From NCBI GenBank assembly GCA_963824195.1, contig CAWGOJ010000007.1, positions 1-64,000 on the forward strand: a stretch of 64,000 bases of DNA. The letters are read 5' to 3'. A model generated the notes under the pieces. That model searched no databases and was not told the origin of the DNA. It saw only the letters and a program-made list of their open reading frames with translations. The position numbers and the translations under genes are program-made. Positions 51,020 to 59,890 of this stretch are shown one piece after another; within the stretch, counting starts at the first letter, position 1, and the number at the start of each line of letters is the position of its first letter. Source of the stretch: Bog-473 sp963824195 (GTDB lineage Bacteria; Actinomycetota; Acidimicrobiia; Acidimicrobiales; RAAP-2).

Positions 51020-52636
51020 GTGGTGACACACTGGACACAGGTCCTGTCCAACGTCTCCCTGGTGGAGTTCGTCCTCTTGGCCGCGCTCACGGCAATCCAG
51101 TGGGCTCGCCACAGGATCCCCGGTGCCGGGTGGGTGGCGCTCTCGTTCGCGATTCTCGGCGGTCTCTCCCTGACGCTCAAGATCGATCCCTCCGTCGTCA
51201 CGAACCAGAACGTGGCCAAAGCTCTTGTAGCGCTGCTGCTGCTGATGCCGTACTGCCTCTTCCGCTTCGCTGCGACGTTCCGCAAGCCGAGCGCGACCGT
51301 CCGCGCCCTCGCCGTCGTCGTGACGGCCGCCATCATCGCCTTCACCTTCGCTCTCCAATACCTGCCCACCGACGGATCCGCTCCGCCGCCACACTTCGTC
51401 GCCTACCGCGCCGCCTTCGCGGTGTCCTTCGGGTTCCTCTTCAGCTACGTGGTCATCCGCCTGTTCGCAGCCGGGAGGGGCGAGCCGCCGATCGCCTCCT
51501 CCCGGATGCACCTGCTGGCCGTCGCGGTGGCCGGGCTCGAGGTGCAGGTGGTCGTGGCCGCCCTCTGGCTGCACGGGCCGACCGTGGCGCTGGCGACCCG
51601 GGCGCTCACCGTGGTGATGGGCGTCCTGTTCCTCGTCGCCCTGGTGCTCCCGTCCTTCGTGCGGGTCCTCCTGAGCCGGAAGGAGGACGTGGCGTTCCGC
51701 CAGGCCGTCAGCGAGCTCGTGTCCGCTGGCGACTCGCGGGAGGTGGCCGAGCACCTCCTGCCCCATGTCTGCGCGCTCGTCGGAGCAACGGAGGCCGCTC
51801 TCCTGGCCGGCGACGGCACCGTCGTGGCGCGCTACCCGGTCTGGCTCGATGACGAAGGCCCCGACCTGTGGGACGGGGACTCGGACGGCGACGCCAGGTT
51901 GCGCCGCCGCATCATTGTCAGGACCCACAGCGGCGTCACGCATTCGCTGGCCGTCAAGATCAGCCCCTACATGCCCTATTTCGGGAGCGACGAGCTGCAC
52001 AAGCTCGAGCAGCTGGCCAGCATGGTCGGGCTCGCCATCGAGCGCTGTGAGATGGCCGAGCAGATGGCCTTCCAGGCCTCGCACGACGGACTGACCGGCC
52101 TGGCCAACCGCAGCCTGTTCATGGAGCGGCTCCAGGAGTCACTGAACCACGTCGGGCGGCGCCGCTCCGCGCTGGCAGTGCTGTTCATCGACCTCGACCG
52201 CTTCAAGCTCGTGAACGACCGGGCCGATCACACAGCCGGCGACGTCCTCCTCAACGAAATGGCCGACCGCCTGACCGCCATGACGCGCGGGGTCGACGTC
52301 GTGGCCCGCTTCGGCGGCGACGAGTTCGTGGCGTTCGGTGAGGTGGACAACGAGGCGGCCGCGAAGGACATGGCCGAGCGCATCCGAAAGGGATTGAGTG
52401 CGCCGGTGACGATCGGCGATGCGCACCTGGTGGTCACCGCCAGCATCGGCGTCGTCGTCACGAAGGACTCGTCAGCCGCACCCGCCATGCTGCTCCGCGA
52501 CGCCGACAATGCCATGTACGACGCCAAGCGCGCCGGGCGCGATCAGATCGTGGTCTACGGCAGCAACGCGCGCGATGTGGCGAACCTGAAGTGGGGCCTG
52601 AGCCCCACCCGCGCCTCGCGCCTCAACGCAAGCTAG
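51020..52636 (+). CDS. Membrane-bound diguanylate cyclase (membrane-GAF-GGDEF)
   Basis: 538 residues: about seven N-terminal hydrophobic segments (residues 10-215), a GAF-like domain (about 220-355) and a C-terminal GGDEF domain. The active site RFGGDEFVAFGEV is intact, and RGVD five residues before it is a full allosteric I-site (RxxD), so product inhibition by c-di-GMP is expected. GLTGLANRSLFMERLQ and LFIDLDRFKLVND match the family. Strong GGAGGAGAGG at 51004-51013; GTG 51020 or 51023. The 224 bases before it hold no gene; TAAGGT near 50939 may be its -10 box. Confidence 0.92.
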   Translation: MVTHWTQVLSNVSLVEFVLLAALTAIQWARHRIPGAGWVALSFAILGGLSLTLKIDPSVVTNQNVAKALVALLLLMPYCLFRFAATFRKPSATVRALAVVVTAAIIAFTFALQYLPTDGSAPPPHFVAYRAAFAVSFGFLFSYVVIRLFAAGRGEPPIASSRMHLLAVAVAGLEVQVVVAALWLHGPTVALATRALTVVMGVLFLVALVLPSFVRVLLSRKEDVAFRQAVSELVSAGDSREVAEHLLPHVCALVGATEAALLAGDGTVVARYPVWLDDEGPDLWDGDSDGDARLRRRIIVRTHSGVTHSLAVKISPYMPYFGSDELHKLEQLASMVGLAIERCEMAEQMAFQASHDGLTGLANRSLFMERLQESLNHVGRRRSALAVLFIDLDRFKLVNDRADHTAGDVLLNEMADRLTAMTRGVDVVARFGGDEFVAFGEVDNEAAAKDMAERIRKGLSAPVTIGDAHLVVTASIGVVVTKDSSAAPAMLLRDADNAMYDAKRAGRDQIVVYGSNARDVANLKWGLSPTRASRLNAS

Positions 52637-52744
52637 GTTCGGCACGACTCGTCGTTGCGAACCGGGCACCGTTGCCAGCGACCCGTCCAAGTCCGCTGCG
52701 TGCCTTCAGGCGACCGCTGCCCAAGAGGCCTCAGCCCCGGGAAC

Positions 52745-53479
52745 TCAGCGCAAGCTGAGCTCCCGCCGGTAGACACGAGCCGGGCCCAGGGCGGCCAGCT
52801 TCTCCGCGATCGCCCCGAACGACCGGGCCGCCTCACTGTCCGGATCGACCGCCATGACGGGATGCCCCTCGTCGCCGCCCAGCCTCACCGCGTTGACCAG
52901 GGGCACCTGACCCAGCAGCGGCACACCGAGGTCGGCCGCGAGAGTCCCACCCCCGCCGGACCCGAACAGCTCGTAGCGGGTGCCGTCGTCACCCGTGAAC
53001 CAGCTCATGTTCTCGACGACGCCGCGCACCGAGAGCTTGAGGCGTCGCGCCGCGAATGCGGAGCGCTGCGCGACGCGCTGCGCCGCCGCCTGCGGTGTCG
53101 TCACCACCACGATCTCCGCTCGCGGCATCACCTCGGCCAGCGTGAGCGCCACATCACCGGTTCCCGGAGGCATGTCGATGAGCACGAAGTCGGGCTCACC
53201 CCAGTAGGCATCGGTGAGGAACTGCTGGATCGCCTTGTGCAGCATCGGGCCGCGCCAGATGACGGGCTGGTCATCCGGCACGAAGTAGCCCATCGACAGA
53301 CACCTGACACCGTGGGCCGACGTCGGGATGACGATGTCGCCGATGATGACCGGGTCGTGGTCGGTCCCGAGCATCTTGGGGACGGAGAAGCCGTAGACGT
53401 CGGCGTCGAGCAGCCCGACGCTGTGACCGGCCTGGGCCAGGGCGATGGCGAGGTTCACCGTCACCGTCGACTTGCCCAC
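52745..53479 (-). CDS. mrp: Mrp/NBP35 Fe-S carrier ATPase, C-terminal part (frame-broken)
   Basis: The ATPase half of an Mrp/ApbC protein. From the GTG inside its own P-loop it reads VGKSTVTVNLAIALAQAGHS, DADVYGFSVPKMLG, DFVLIDMPPGTGDVALTL and VENMSWFTGDDGTRYELFG (the Mrp signature, here without the usual CxxC). The same frame is open upstream and continues homology (RVIGISSGKGG, His-rich linker), but has no ATG/GTG/TTG before the P-loop, so a full ATPase needs the frame change described for the next entry. Mrp proteins carry Fe-S clusters to apoproteins. Confidence 0.85.
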   Translation of the reverse strand: MGKSTVTVNLAIALAQAGHSVGLLDADVYGFSVPKMLGTDHDPVIIGDIVIPTSAHGVRCLSMGYFVPDDQPVIWRGPMLHKAIQQFLTDAYWGEPDFVLIDMPPGTGDVALTLAEVMPRAEIVVVTTPQAAAQRVAQRSAFAARRLKLSVRGVVENMSWFTGDDGTRYELFGSGGGGTLAADLGVPLLGQVPLVNAVRLGGDEGHPVMAVDPDSEAARSFGAIAEKLAALGPARVYRRELSLR

Positions 53480-53522
53480 GCCGCCCTTTCCGGAGGAGAT
53501 CCCGATGACGCGTGTGGTGGCG

Positions 53523-53915
53523 TCAGGACCGAGGAAGGCCGGCGCCGGCGCAGCCTGCCCGTGGCCGTGTCCCGCGTGGTCGTGACCGTGATCGTCGCCG
53601 CCCTCCGCGTCCGTCGCTCCCGAGCATGCCGGCGCGGAGCCGGTGCCGGAGCCCGGTGCGCTCCTCGTCGGTCATCACCACGAACTCGAGCTCGACCTCC
53701 TCGACGCCGGGCACGGTCAGCGCGGCCCGGTGGATCTCCTCGGCCAGCTCGTCAGTGCCGGGCCAGGCCGCCACGGGCAGGGCCACCTCAACGAGCACCC
53801 GGCGCCGGCGCGGCCGCACCGACCGGAGCAGTCCGAGGTCGCCGAGGGTGAGGCCGAGCTCGGGGTCCACGACCGCGCTCAACGCAGCCTCGAGCTGTGA
53901 TTGGTCTGGTGCCAT
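53523..53915 (-). CDS. mrp: Mrp N-terminal MIP18 (DUF59) part, frame-shifted
   Basis: The first half of the same mrp gene: QLEAALSAVVDPELGLTLGD and PGTDELAEEIHRAAL to VVMTDEERTGLRHRLRAG form the MIP18/FeS-assembly domain that normally leads into the ATPase. After about base 53630 the reading continues as Arg/Gly-rich nonsense (RGGRRRSRSRPRG) to a stop at 53523, while the shifted frame gives SGATDAEGGDDHGHDHAGHG, a typical His-rich Mrp linker. A single +1 change between about 53600 and 53640 would join the halves. Mutation, sequencing error and programmed frameshift are all possible. Confidence 0.8.
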   Translation of the reverse strand: MAPDQSQLEAALSAVVDPELGLTLGDLGLLRSVRPRRRRVLVEVALPVAAWPGTDELAEEIHRAALTVPGVEEVELEFVVMTDEERTGLRHRLRAGMLGSDGRGGRRRSRSRPRGTRPRAGCAGAGLPRS

Positions 53916-54004
53916 GCACTCCCTCGTCTCGGCGGAATCGTGCGGCGGACGGGCTGAGGGCGCACGATCCGCGTCACCCCAGCTCGAAGGGCTGATCCCC
54001 TCGG

Positions 54005-54010
54005 TAGACT
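54005..54010 (+). promoter_or_regulatory. TANNNT -10 box of the SufR-like gene
   Basis: TAGACT, seven bases, GTG at 54018: leaderless-type spacing. The 102-base divergent space to mrp holds no other motif I trust. Confidence 0.45.
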
Positions 54011-54017
54011 ACCTAGC

Positions 54018-54764
54018 GTGAGCACCGCTTCGATCACCGTCGAGCCAGTGCGGCCGGCCGGCGCGGAAGACGGCCGGTTCAGCGCGGCCGTCGCCGCCGT
54101 GGCCGCTGCGTTCGGCGACCCGACCCGGCGCGACATCTTCCTCCACGTCCGCGCCGTCCCGGGCGTGACGGCGACCGAGGTCGCCTCCACCTTCTCGCTG
54201 CACCCCAACGTGGCGCGCCACCACCTCCAGCGCCTCGTCGACGGGGGCTACCTCCGGGTCGAGACGGGGCGCAACGCCGCCGGAGCCGGCCGGCCCTCCA
54301 AGCGGTACTTCTGCGTGGAGGAGGAGCTGACGCTCGGCCTCATGCAGCGACGGGACGATCTGCTCATGCGTCTGCTCGGCGAGGCCATGCAACGGCTGGG
54401 GCCCGAGGAGGCCGAGGAGATGGCGGCCCATGTCGGTGAGGAGTACGGCCGCTCCCTCGCCTCGCGGATGACCCCGAACGAAGGGCAGAGGACGGTGCGG
54501 GCCGCCATGCACGTCGTGGCGGAGACCTTGACCGCCCACGGCTTCGCCGCGCACGCCGAGGACCGGGGGGAGACCACGGCGGTCATCGCCGAGCAATGCC
54601 CCTTCGGCGACGCCAGCAGCACGAACCCTGTGCTGTGCGCGGTCGACCGCGGCATGGTCAAGGGCCTGCTGGCCGGGCTGTGCGGCGCGGCGTCCGAGCG
54701 GGCACTGCCGGTGATCCTCTCCTCGCGGGCGCGGGGCGACGACACCTGCACCGCCTCCGCCTGA
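54018..54764 (+). CDS. SufR-like ArsR-type iron-sulfur regulator
   Basis: A 248-residue regulator. The N-terminal winged helix (FGDPTRRDIFLHVRAVPG, VARHHLQRLVDGGYLRVETG) is ArsR/DeoR-like. The C-terminal part carries cysteines in the SufR pattern: C-x12-C (CPFGDASSTNPVLC), a third after 14 more residues and a fourth near the end (DDTC), fit to hold a [4Fe-4S] cluster. SufR represses Fe-S assembly genes when clusters are plentiful. The context supports this: mrp is divergent, and a cysteine desulfurase follows 6 bases downstream. GTG start with a TAGACT box 7 bases away. Confidence 0.83.
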   Translation: MSTASITVEPVRPAGAEDGRFSAAVAAVAAAFGDPTRRDIFLHVRAVPGVTATEVASTFSLHPNVARHHLQRLVDGGYLRVETGRNAAGAGRPSKRYFCVEEELTLGLMQRRDDLLMRLLGEAMQRLGPEEAEEMAAHVGEEYGRSLASRMTPNEGQRTVRAAMHVVAETLTAHGFAAHAEDRGETTAVIAEQCPFGDASSTNPVLCAVDRGMVKGLLAGLCGAASERALPVILSSRARGDDTCTASA

Positions 54765-54770
54765 GCCCAC

Positions 54771-55919
54771 GTGGCTCGCGCCTACCTCGACCACGCCAGC
54801 ACGACACCGGCTCGGCCCGAGGCGATCGCCGCACTCGAACGATGGTCCGCCCTCCCGCCGGGTGACCCCGGCCGGCTGCACGAGGAGGGACGCATCGTGC
54901 GCGACGCGCTGGAGGTGGCTCGCGAGCAGGTCTCCGGCCTGGTGGGCGTCGCACCCCGCCAGGTTGTCTTCATGTCGGGGGCGACTGAAGCGATCAACGC
55001 CGCCGTGTGGGGCGCCACCCGGGCCGACCCGGGCAGGCCCGTCCTCTGTGCCGCCGTCGAGCACTCCGCCGTCCGCGATGCCTCCATGCGCGCCGCGCCA
55101 ACCGAGGAGGTCGGTGTGGACGGGGCGGGACGGCTCGACGTCGACGCCCTCCGGGAGCGACTCGGATCGCCGTCACTGCCCCGCCCCGCGCTGGTGCACT
55201 GTCAGTGGGGCAATCACGAGGTGGGCACCCTCCAGCCGGTCCACGAGGTGGTCGGGCTCTGCCGGGACGCCGGCGTCACCGTGCACGTCGACGCCGCCGC
55301 CGCATGTGGTCACGTGCCGATCGACCTGGGTGCGCTGGACGCCGACCTGGTCAGCGTGAGCGCGCACAAGCTGGGCGGGGTGCCCGGAGCGGGTGCTCTG
55401 GTCGTGCGGCGTGGGACCAGGTTCGAACCCCTCTTGGTGGGCGGCGAGCAGGAGCGCGGGCGCCGCGCCGGATTGGAGCCGATCCCTGCGCTCCTCGCCT
55501 TCGGTGCCGCGGCGGCGGCGCTGAAAGCCGACGGGCAGCACCTCGTCGCAACCGAGGCAGCAACGGCCCGGCGGCAGATCGCGACCGTCGTCGACGCCGC
55601 GCTGACCGTCGACGGGGTGGAGGTCGTCGGACCCGCTGAGCGCGGGGACCGGCTCCCCCATCTGGTGTGCCTGGGCGTCCATGGCGTGGAGGCCGAGCCG
55701 GTACTGATCGGCCTGGACCGGTCGGGCGTGGCGGTCCACTCGGGCTCGGCGTGCTCGTCGGAGAGCATCGAACCCTCGCCCGTGCTCCAGGCCATGGGCG
55801 TCGACCCCAGCCACTCGCTGCGGGTGAGCGTGGGCTGGACGACGACCGGCCCGGAGTGCGCCGCGTTCACCGACGCCTTTGCACGGGTCGTCGCCGAGCT
55901 CCGGGCCCTACGGGGCTGA
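54771..55919 (+). CDS. Cysteine desulfurase (NifS/IscS-like)
   Basis: A 382-residue class V PLP enzyme. YLDHASTTPARPEAIAAL starts the fold; SGATEAINAAVWG, HSAVRDA and QWGNHEVGTLQPV build the active site, the PLP Lys is in SVSAHKLGGVPGAGALVV, and the mobile catalytic Cys is in SGSACSSESIEPS (IscS-type long loop). It supplies sulfur for clusters or thiolation. It probably forms one transcript with the SufR-like gene. No SufB, IscU or other scaffold is adjacent. Its stop overlaps the convergent ccmI-like gene by 12 bases. Confidence 0.92.
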   Translation: MARAYLDHASTTPARPEAIAALERWSALPPGDPGRLHEEGRIVRDALEVAREQVSGLVGVAPRQVVFMSGATEAINAAVWGATRADPGRPVLCAAVEHSAVRDASMRAAPTEEVGVDGAGRLDVDALRERLGSPSLPRPALVHCQWGNHEVGTLQPVHEVVGLCRDAGVTVHVDAAAACGHVPIDLGALDADLVSVSAHKLGGVPGAGALVVRRGTRFEPLLVGGEQERGRRAGLEPIPALLAFGAAAAALKADGQHLVATEAATARRQIATVVDAALTVDGVEVVGPAERGDRLPHLVCLGVHGVEAEPVLIGLDRSGVAVHSGSACSSESIEPSPVLQAMGVDPSHSLRVSVGWTTTGPECAAFTDAFARVVAELRALRG

Positions 55920-56768
55920 CGACCCCGTCGCGGTCCCGCCGGAGAACGGCGATGGGACCGGCACCCCGGCGCCTTGATAGGCCGGGGCCACGAGAGCGGT
56001 GACCTGCGACGGCTCCGCCGTCGGAGGGTCGTCGGCCAAGAAGTCGTTGAACTGGGTCACCGCGGCCGCGTCGTTGTGGTCCTGGTTCTCGAGGACGAGG
56101 CCGTAGAAGAGATGCCCCTGGTAGTAGGAGGGCGAATCTCTGACCGACGTCTCGATCTCGGCGCGCCCTATCTTGACGAGCGTGGCGACGTGGGCGGACG
56201 ATCCCACGTTCCACTGGAGGTACCCGGCGTAGGCCAGCGCGGCCGGGTTCGAAGGGTCCTCCGAGAGCACCCTGTCGTAGAGCTCGAGCGCTTCCTTGGT
56301 GTTCCCGTCGTTGTTCAGCGCCAGGGCCTGCTGCAGTTGCTGCTCAATCAGCTGTGCCTGCGAGAGGCTCACGCTCCCCGATGACGCCTGACCGGGCTGG
56401 CGGGCCTGAACGAAGTGCACGACGAGGATGACCGCGCCGGCGGCAATGAGCAGGCACGCGGCGGCGATCCCGATCCGGCGCCACAGCGGCAGCGGCCGGC
56501 GCTCGGGCACGCCGGCCGGCTGCGGTGGTTCAGCGGCGGTCGGCTCTGGGTCCAACGCGGCGAGCTCGGCCTCCACCTCGGCCAATCTGGTCGAGTCCCG
56601 CGCCACCAGGACGGCGTGGTCCTCGTCGGAGAGGTCGCCCGCATCATGCTCACGGTCGGCGTCGTCGAGGGAGCGCCGCAGGAACTCACGCTCATCGGTC
56701 AGGTACCAGCGGTCGTCACGCTGAGGGTGGTCCCGCCGATCGACGTCGGGTGATCCGTCAACCGTCAC
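55908..56768 (-). CDS. CcmI-like TPR protein of cytochrome c maturation
   Basis: 286 residues: a charged cytosolic N-terminus with a heptad helix (SDEDHAVLVARDSTRLAEVE), one membrane helix (IGIAAACLLIAAGAVILVVHF, about residues 100-120), then TPR-like helices (QQALALNNDGNTKEALELYD, NPAALAYAGYLQWNVG). CcmI/CycH has this layout and presents apocytochrome to the CcmF/H ligation complex. Last gene of the ccm operon, overlapping ccmH by 4 bases. Confidence 0.78.
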   Translation of the reverse strand: MTVDGSPDVDRRDHPQRDDRWYLTDEREFLRRSLDDADREHDAGDLSDEDHAVLVARDSTRLAEVEAELAALDPEPTAAEPPQPAGVPERRPLPLWRRIGIAAACLLIAAGAVILVVHFVQARQPGQASSGSVSLSQAQLIEQQLQQALALNNDGNTKEALELYDRVLSEDPSNPAALAYAGYLQWNVGSSAHVATLVKIGRAEIETSVRDSPSYYQGHLFYGLVLENQDHNDAAAVTQFNDFLADDPPTAEPSQVTALVAPAYQGAGVPVPSPFSGGTATGSSAP

Positions 56769-57214
56769 GACACGGGCTCCTTCACCTTCAGCGCGTCGAA
56801 GGCGCGGCTCCTGCGCCAGAACACGACGCCGACACCGACCAGCGCCGCGGCGCCCAGGACGACGGGGACGATCCAGATGAGCGGGACACCACCGGCGTCG
56901 GGCGGGACCAGCAGGATGGTCTGGCCGTACTCGGCCACGAGCGCCTGGTCGATGTCGGCGGTGGAGCGGCCTGCCGTGACCATGCTCTCGATCTGGTGGC
57001 GCACGGCGATGGCCGTCGTCGCGTTCGACTCGGCCACCGAGAGGTCGGTGCAGGACGGGCAGCGCACATCGGCCTCAATGGCTGCCGCCCGCTGGGCCGC
57101 CGTGGAGGGGCTGTTGTCGATGGCGCCGCTCCCGATCACCAGAGCGACGCCGAGCACGACCAGGGGGACGGCGACGCGGGCCCAGAGGGGCATGCGGGCC
57201 GCGCGCTCACCCAC
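56765..57214 (-). CDS. ccmH: Cytochrome c maturation protein CcmH
   Basis: 149 residues. An N-terminal helix, the thioredoxin-reductant motif IEADVRCPSCTDLSVAES (LRCxxC) and a helical bundle containing MVTAGRSTADIDQALVAEYG, then a C-terminal membrane helix. CcmH reduces or chaperones the apocytochrome CxxCH with CcmG. Overlaps the upstream ccmG gene by 8 bases. Confidence 0.92.
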   Translation of the reverse strand: MGERAARMPLWARVAVPLVVLGVALVIGSGAIDNSPSTAAQRAAAIEADVRCPSCTDLSVAESNATTAIAVRHQIESMVTAGRSTADIDQALVAEYGQTILLVPPDAGGVPLIWIVPVVLGAAALVGVGVVFWRRSRAFDALKVKEPVS

Positions 57215-57779
57215 TGGACGTACGCGCCTGCTCCGCCCGGGCCGCTTTCAAGAACGAGTCGAGGTTCTTCTGCGTCGCAGGCCCCTCGAGGACCGCGGTC
57301 ACCCGGCCGGAGGGATCGACCACGAACGTGGTCGGCGGCGCAGTGACCCCGTAGTGCTCGGCGATCGTCCCGCCGGGGTCGCTCACGGCGGCCCACAGGT
57401 CCCCGTTGGCCTGCAGGAACCCTCGCGCTGTCGCCGACGTGTCGTGGAACACCACGCTGACCATGTCGGCGCCATCCGTCGTGTGCGCCTGCTCGTAGTG
57501 GAAGCGGGCCAGGTCCGGTGCCTCCTCCTGGCACGGGATGCACCAGCTGGCGAAGAAGTTGATCACCACGTAGTGACCCCGCAGAGACGTCAAGGAGACG
57601 TGCGACCCCGTGCTCAGGTCGGTTCCCGTGAACTCGGGCGCGGGTTGGCCGAGCAACGGGCTGGCGACGGCGGTCGCCTCCTGGGGCGTCCGGGTGGCGA
57701 GGACGACGCCGAGGACGACGAGGACCAGCAGGACGGCCCCCGCCACCCAGCGGGTCGGGTGGCGGCGGCGGTCGGTCAT
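57207..57779 (-). CDS. ccmG: Thioredoxin-like CcmG/ResA, cytochrome c maturation
   Basis: 190 residues: one N-terminal membrane helix (VAGAVLLVLVVLGVVLATR), then an extracytoplasmic thioredoxin fold with VINFFASWCIPCQEEAPDLA (CxxC) and GVTAPPTTFVVDPSGRV (cis-Pro). It keeps the heme-binding cysteines reduced. Start 57779 overlaps the ccmF stop (ATGA). Confidence 0.92.
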   Translation of the reverse strand: MTDRRRHPTRWVAGAVLLVLVVLGVVLATRTPQEATAVASPLLGQPAPEFTGTDLSTGSHVSLTSLRGHYVVINFFASWCIPCQEEAPDLARFHYEQAHTTDGADMVSVVFHDTSATARGFLQANGDLWAAVSDPGGTIAEHYGVTAPPTTFVVDPSGRVTAVLEGPATQKNLDSFLKAARAEQARTSSG

Positions 57780-59890
57780 GCCGAGCCGACGCCGCGGGCG
57801 ACGAGCGCCCCCACCCGCTCGGGTTCCGCGTCCCGCTCGGGCTGTTCGTCCTGTTCCGCAGCGGTGACCAGCTCCGATGGTGCTGATGCCGGGTCGGTGG
57901 CCCGCCGTCGGGTCCCCGGCACGAGGGCGAGCAGACCGCCGAGCCCGATGAGCAGCCCGCCGGCCCACAGCCAGGCCACGAGCGGCTCGATCACGACGCC
58001 GATCGCCACCGAGCCCCGCGGCAGGTTGTTGATGGCCTGGTTCCCCGACGACGCACCCAACCCGCCCACGGCGTCGAAGGTCAGGTAGACGTCATCGAAG
58101 AGACCGGAGTCGATGGCCGGCGTGCCGACGACCGACAGCGCGCTGCCGAAGCTGGTCGTGGCCGGAGCGAACACGCCGCCGTCCACCTTGACGAGGGCCT
58201 CCTGCGACGTCCGCGACGGCGATGTGACCGTGCGGAGACCCTGGAATTCGAAGCTGTGCCCGTCGTAGCTCACGACGGTTCCCTGGTGCAGCGCCAGCTC
58301 GGCCTGGTGGCGGTACGAGGTGGCGGCAATGACCCCGAGGGCGAGCAGCACGACGCCGAGGTGCACGATCATGCCGCCGTTGGCGCGTCCCATCAGCCCG
58401 CGCCACCAGCCGACATGGCGCGTATGGGCCGCCCGGACCGAGAGCACCAGCGCGCGGGCCGCGGTCGCGGCCGCCATGGCGCCCAGGCCGAATCCGATCA
58501 GTGTGGCTCCACCACGCAGACCGAAGGCCACGCACAGCACCACCGTGCCCACCCCGATCCACACCGGGATGACGAGGCGCTGCCACAGCACCGTCCCGCT
58601 CATCTTGCGCCAGCTGAGCACGGGTGCCACAGCCATGAGGAAGAGCAGTGTCAGGCCGACCGGCACGGCGATCGTGTTGAAGAACGGGGCACCGACGGTC
58701 ACCTGCTGCTGTGTGAGCGCCTCGTAGAGGAGCGGGTACAGGGTCCCGAGCAGCACTACGAACGCGAAGCCCACGAACAGCACGTTGTTGAGGAGGAAGG
58801 CGCCCTCCCGACCGAGCGGGGCGTCGATCCCACCCGGCGAGCGCAGGCGGTCTCCGCGCCAGGCGATCAACCCGAAGCCCACGATGACCACCGCGAAGAA
58901 GAACCCGATGAGCAAGGGACCGAGGGAGGACTCGGAGAAGGCGTGGACCGAGGTGATGACCCCCGACCGGGTGAGGAATGTGCCGAGGATGGTGAGCGCG
59001 AAGGTGGCGATGGACAGCGAGAGGTTCCAGACGCGCATGAGGCCGCGCCGCTCCTGCACGAGCACCGAGTGCAGATAGGCGGTCCCGCAGAGCCAGGGAA
59101 GGAGAGCGGCGTTCTCGACCGGGTCCCAGCCCCAGAACCCTCCCCACCCCAGCACCTGGTAGGACCACCACGCCCCCAGCACGATGCCGACGGAGAGGAA
59201 GGTGAACGCGACCAACGTCCAGCGGCGGCACTCGATCTGCCAGCGGTCCCCCACCCGGCCCGTGGCCAGCATGCCGATGGCGAACGCGAAGGGGACGGTG
59301 AAGACCACGAACCCGACGTAGAGCAGCGGCGGATGGATCGCCACCAGCGGGTTGTCCTGCAGGAGTGAGTTGGGCCCGAGGCCCTGCGTCGCACCGGGGG
59401 CAGTGACGAACGGGTTGGCGGGCCCGACCATCAGGCCGAAGAAGAAGGCGGACACCACGTAGAGGACGAGGGTGGCCCAGCGGATCACCGGATCGGCCAC
59501 CTGGCGGCGGTAGCGCCAGACGAAGACGGTCGAAACGATGGCGAGGATCAGCCCCCACAACAGGATGGACCCCGCCAGCGCCGACCACATCCCCGTGATG
59601 GAGTACAGGAGCGGGGTGACCGTGCTGTTGTTCTCGGCAACGAACACCAGCGTGAAGTCGTGGGTGACGAGCGCGTGCTCCATCGCCCCGGCGGCGAGCA
59701 GGGCACCGACGAGCATCACGGGCGCCAGCAGCCGGCCGTCGCCGGCCACACGCCCGACCGACGCGCCCGCGGGCGAGCCGGCGGCGCCGTTGCGGCGGGT
59801 CACCAGCCCGGTGGCGATCACGACGATTCCGGCGATGCTCGCCAGGAAGGCGAGCCACACCCCGATCGTCCCGAGATGTGCGTCGATCAT
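57776..59890 (-). CDS. ccmF: Cytochrome c heme lyase subunit CcmF
   Basis: A 704-residue polytopic protein with about fifteen membrane helices. The heme-handling tryptophan motif is complete: GWGGFWGWDPVENAALLPWL, near residue 250; LATGRVGDRW, MRVWNLSLSIATFALTILGT and FLTRSGVITSVHAFSESSLG follow as in CcmF. It attaches heme from holo-CcmE to apocytochrome c. Start overlaps the ccmE stop by one base. Confidence 0.95.
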   Translation of the reverse strand: MIDAHLGTIGVWLAFLASIAGIVVIATGLVTRRNGAAGSPAGASVGRVAGDGRLLAPVMLVGALLAAGAMEHALVTHDFTLVFVAENNSTVTPLLYSITGMWSALAGSILLWGLILAIVSTVFVWRYRRQVADPVIRWATLVLYVVSAFFFGLMVGPANPFVTAPGATQGLGPNSLLQDNPLVAIHPPLLYVGFVVFTVPFAFAIGMLATGRVGDRWQIECRRWTLVAFTFLSVGIVLGAWWSYQVLGWGGFWGWDPVENAALLPWLCGTAYLHSVLVQERRGLMRVWNLSLSIATFALTILGTFLTRSGVITSVHAFSESSLGPLLIGFFFAVVIVGFGLIAWRGDRLRSPGGIDAPLGREGAFLLNNVLFVGFAFVVLLGTLYPLLYEALTQQQVTVGAPFFNTIAVPVGLTLLFLMAVAPVLSWRKMSGTVLWQRLVIPVWIGVGTVVLCVAFGLRGGATLIGFGLGAMAAATAARALVLSVRAAHTRHVGWWRGLMGRANGGMIVHLGVVLLALGVIAATSYRHQAELALHQGTVVSYDGHSFEFQGLRTVTSPSRTSQEALVKVDGGVFAPATTSFGSALSVVGTPAIDSGLFDDVYLTFDAVGGLGASSGNQAINNLPRGSVAIGVVIEPLVAWLWAGGLLIGLGGLLALVPGTRRRATDPASAPSELVTAAEQDEQPERDAEPERVGALVARGVGSA

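Noticed and set aside
55415..55440. GTTCGAACCCC resembling a tRNA T-arm
   Set aside because: Lies inside the cysteine desulfurase gene and codes for RFEPLL; no acceptor stem or anticodon arm can be folded around it.
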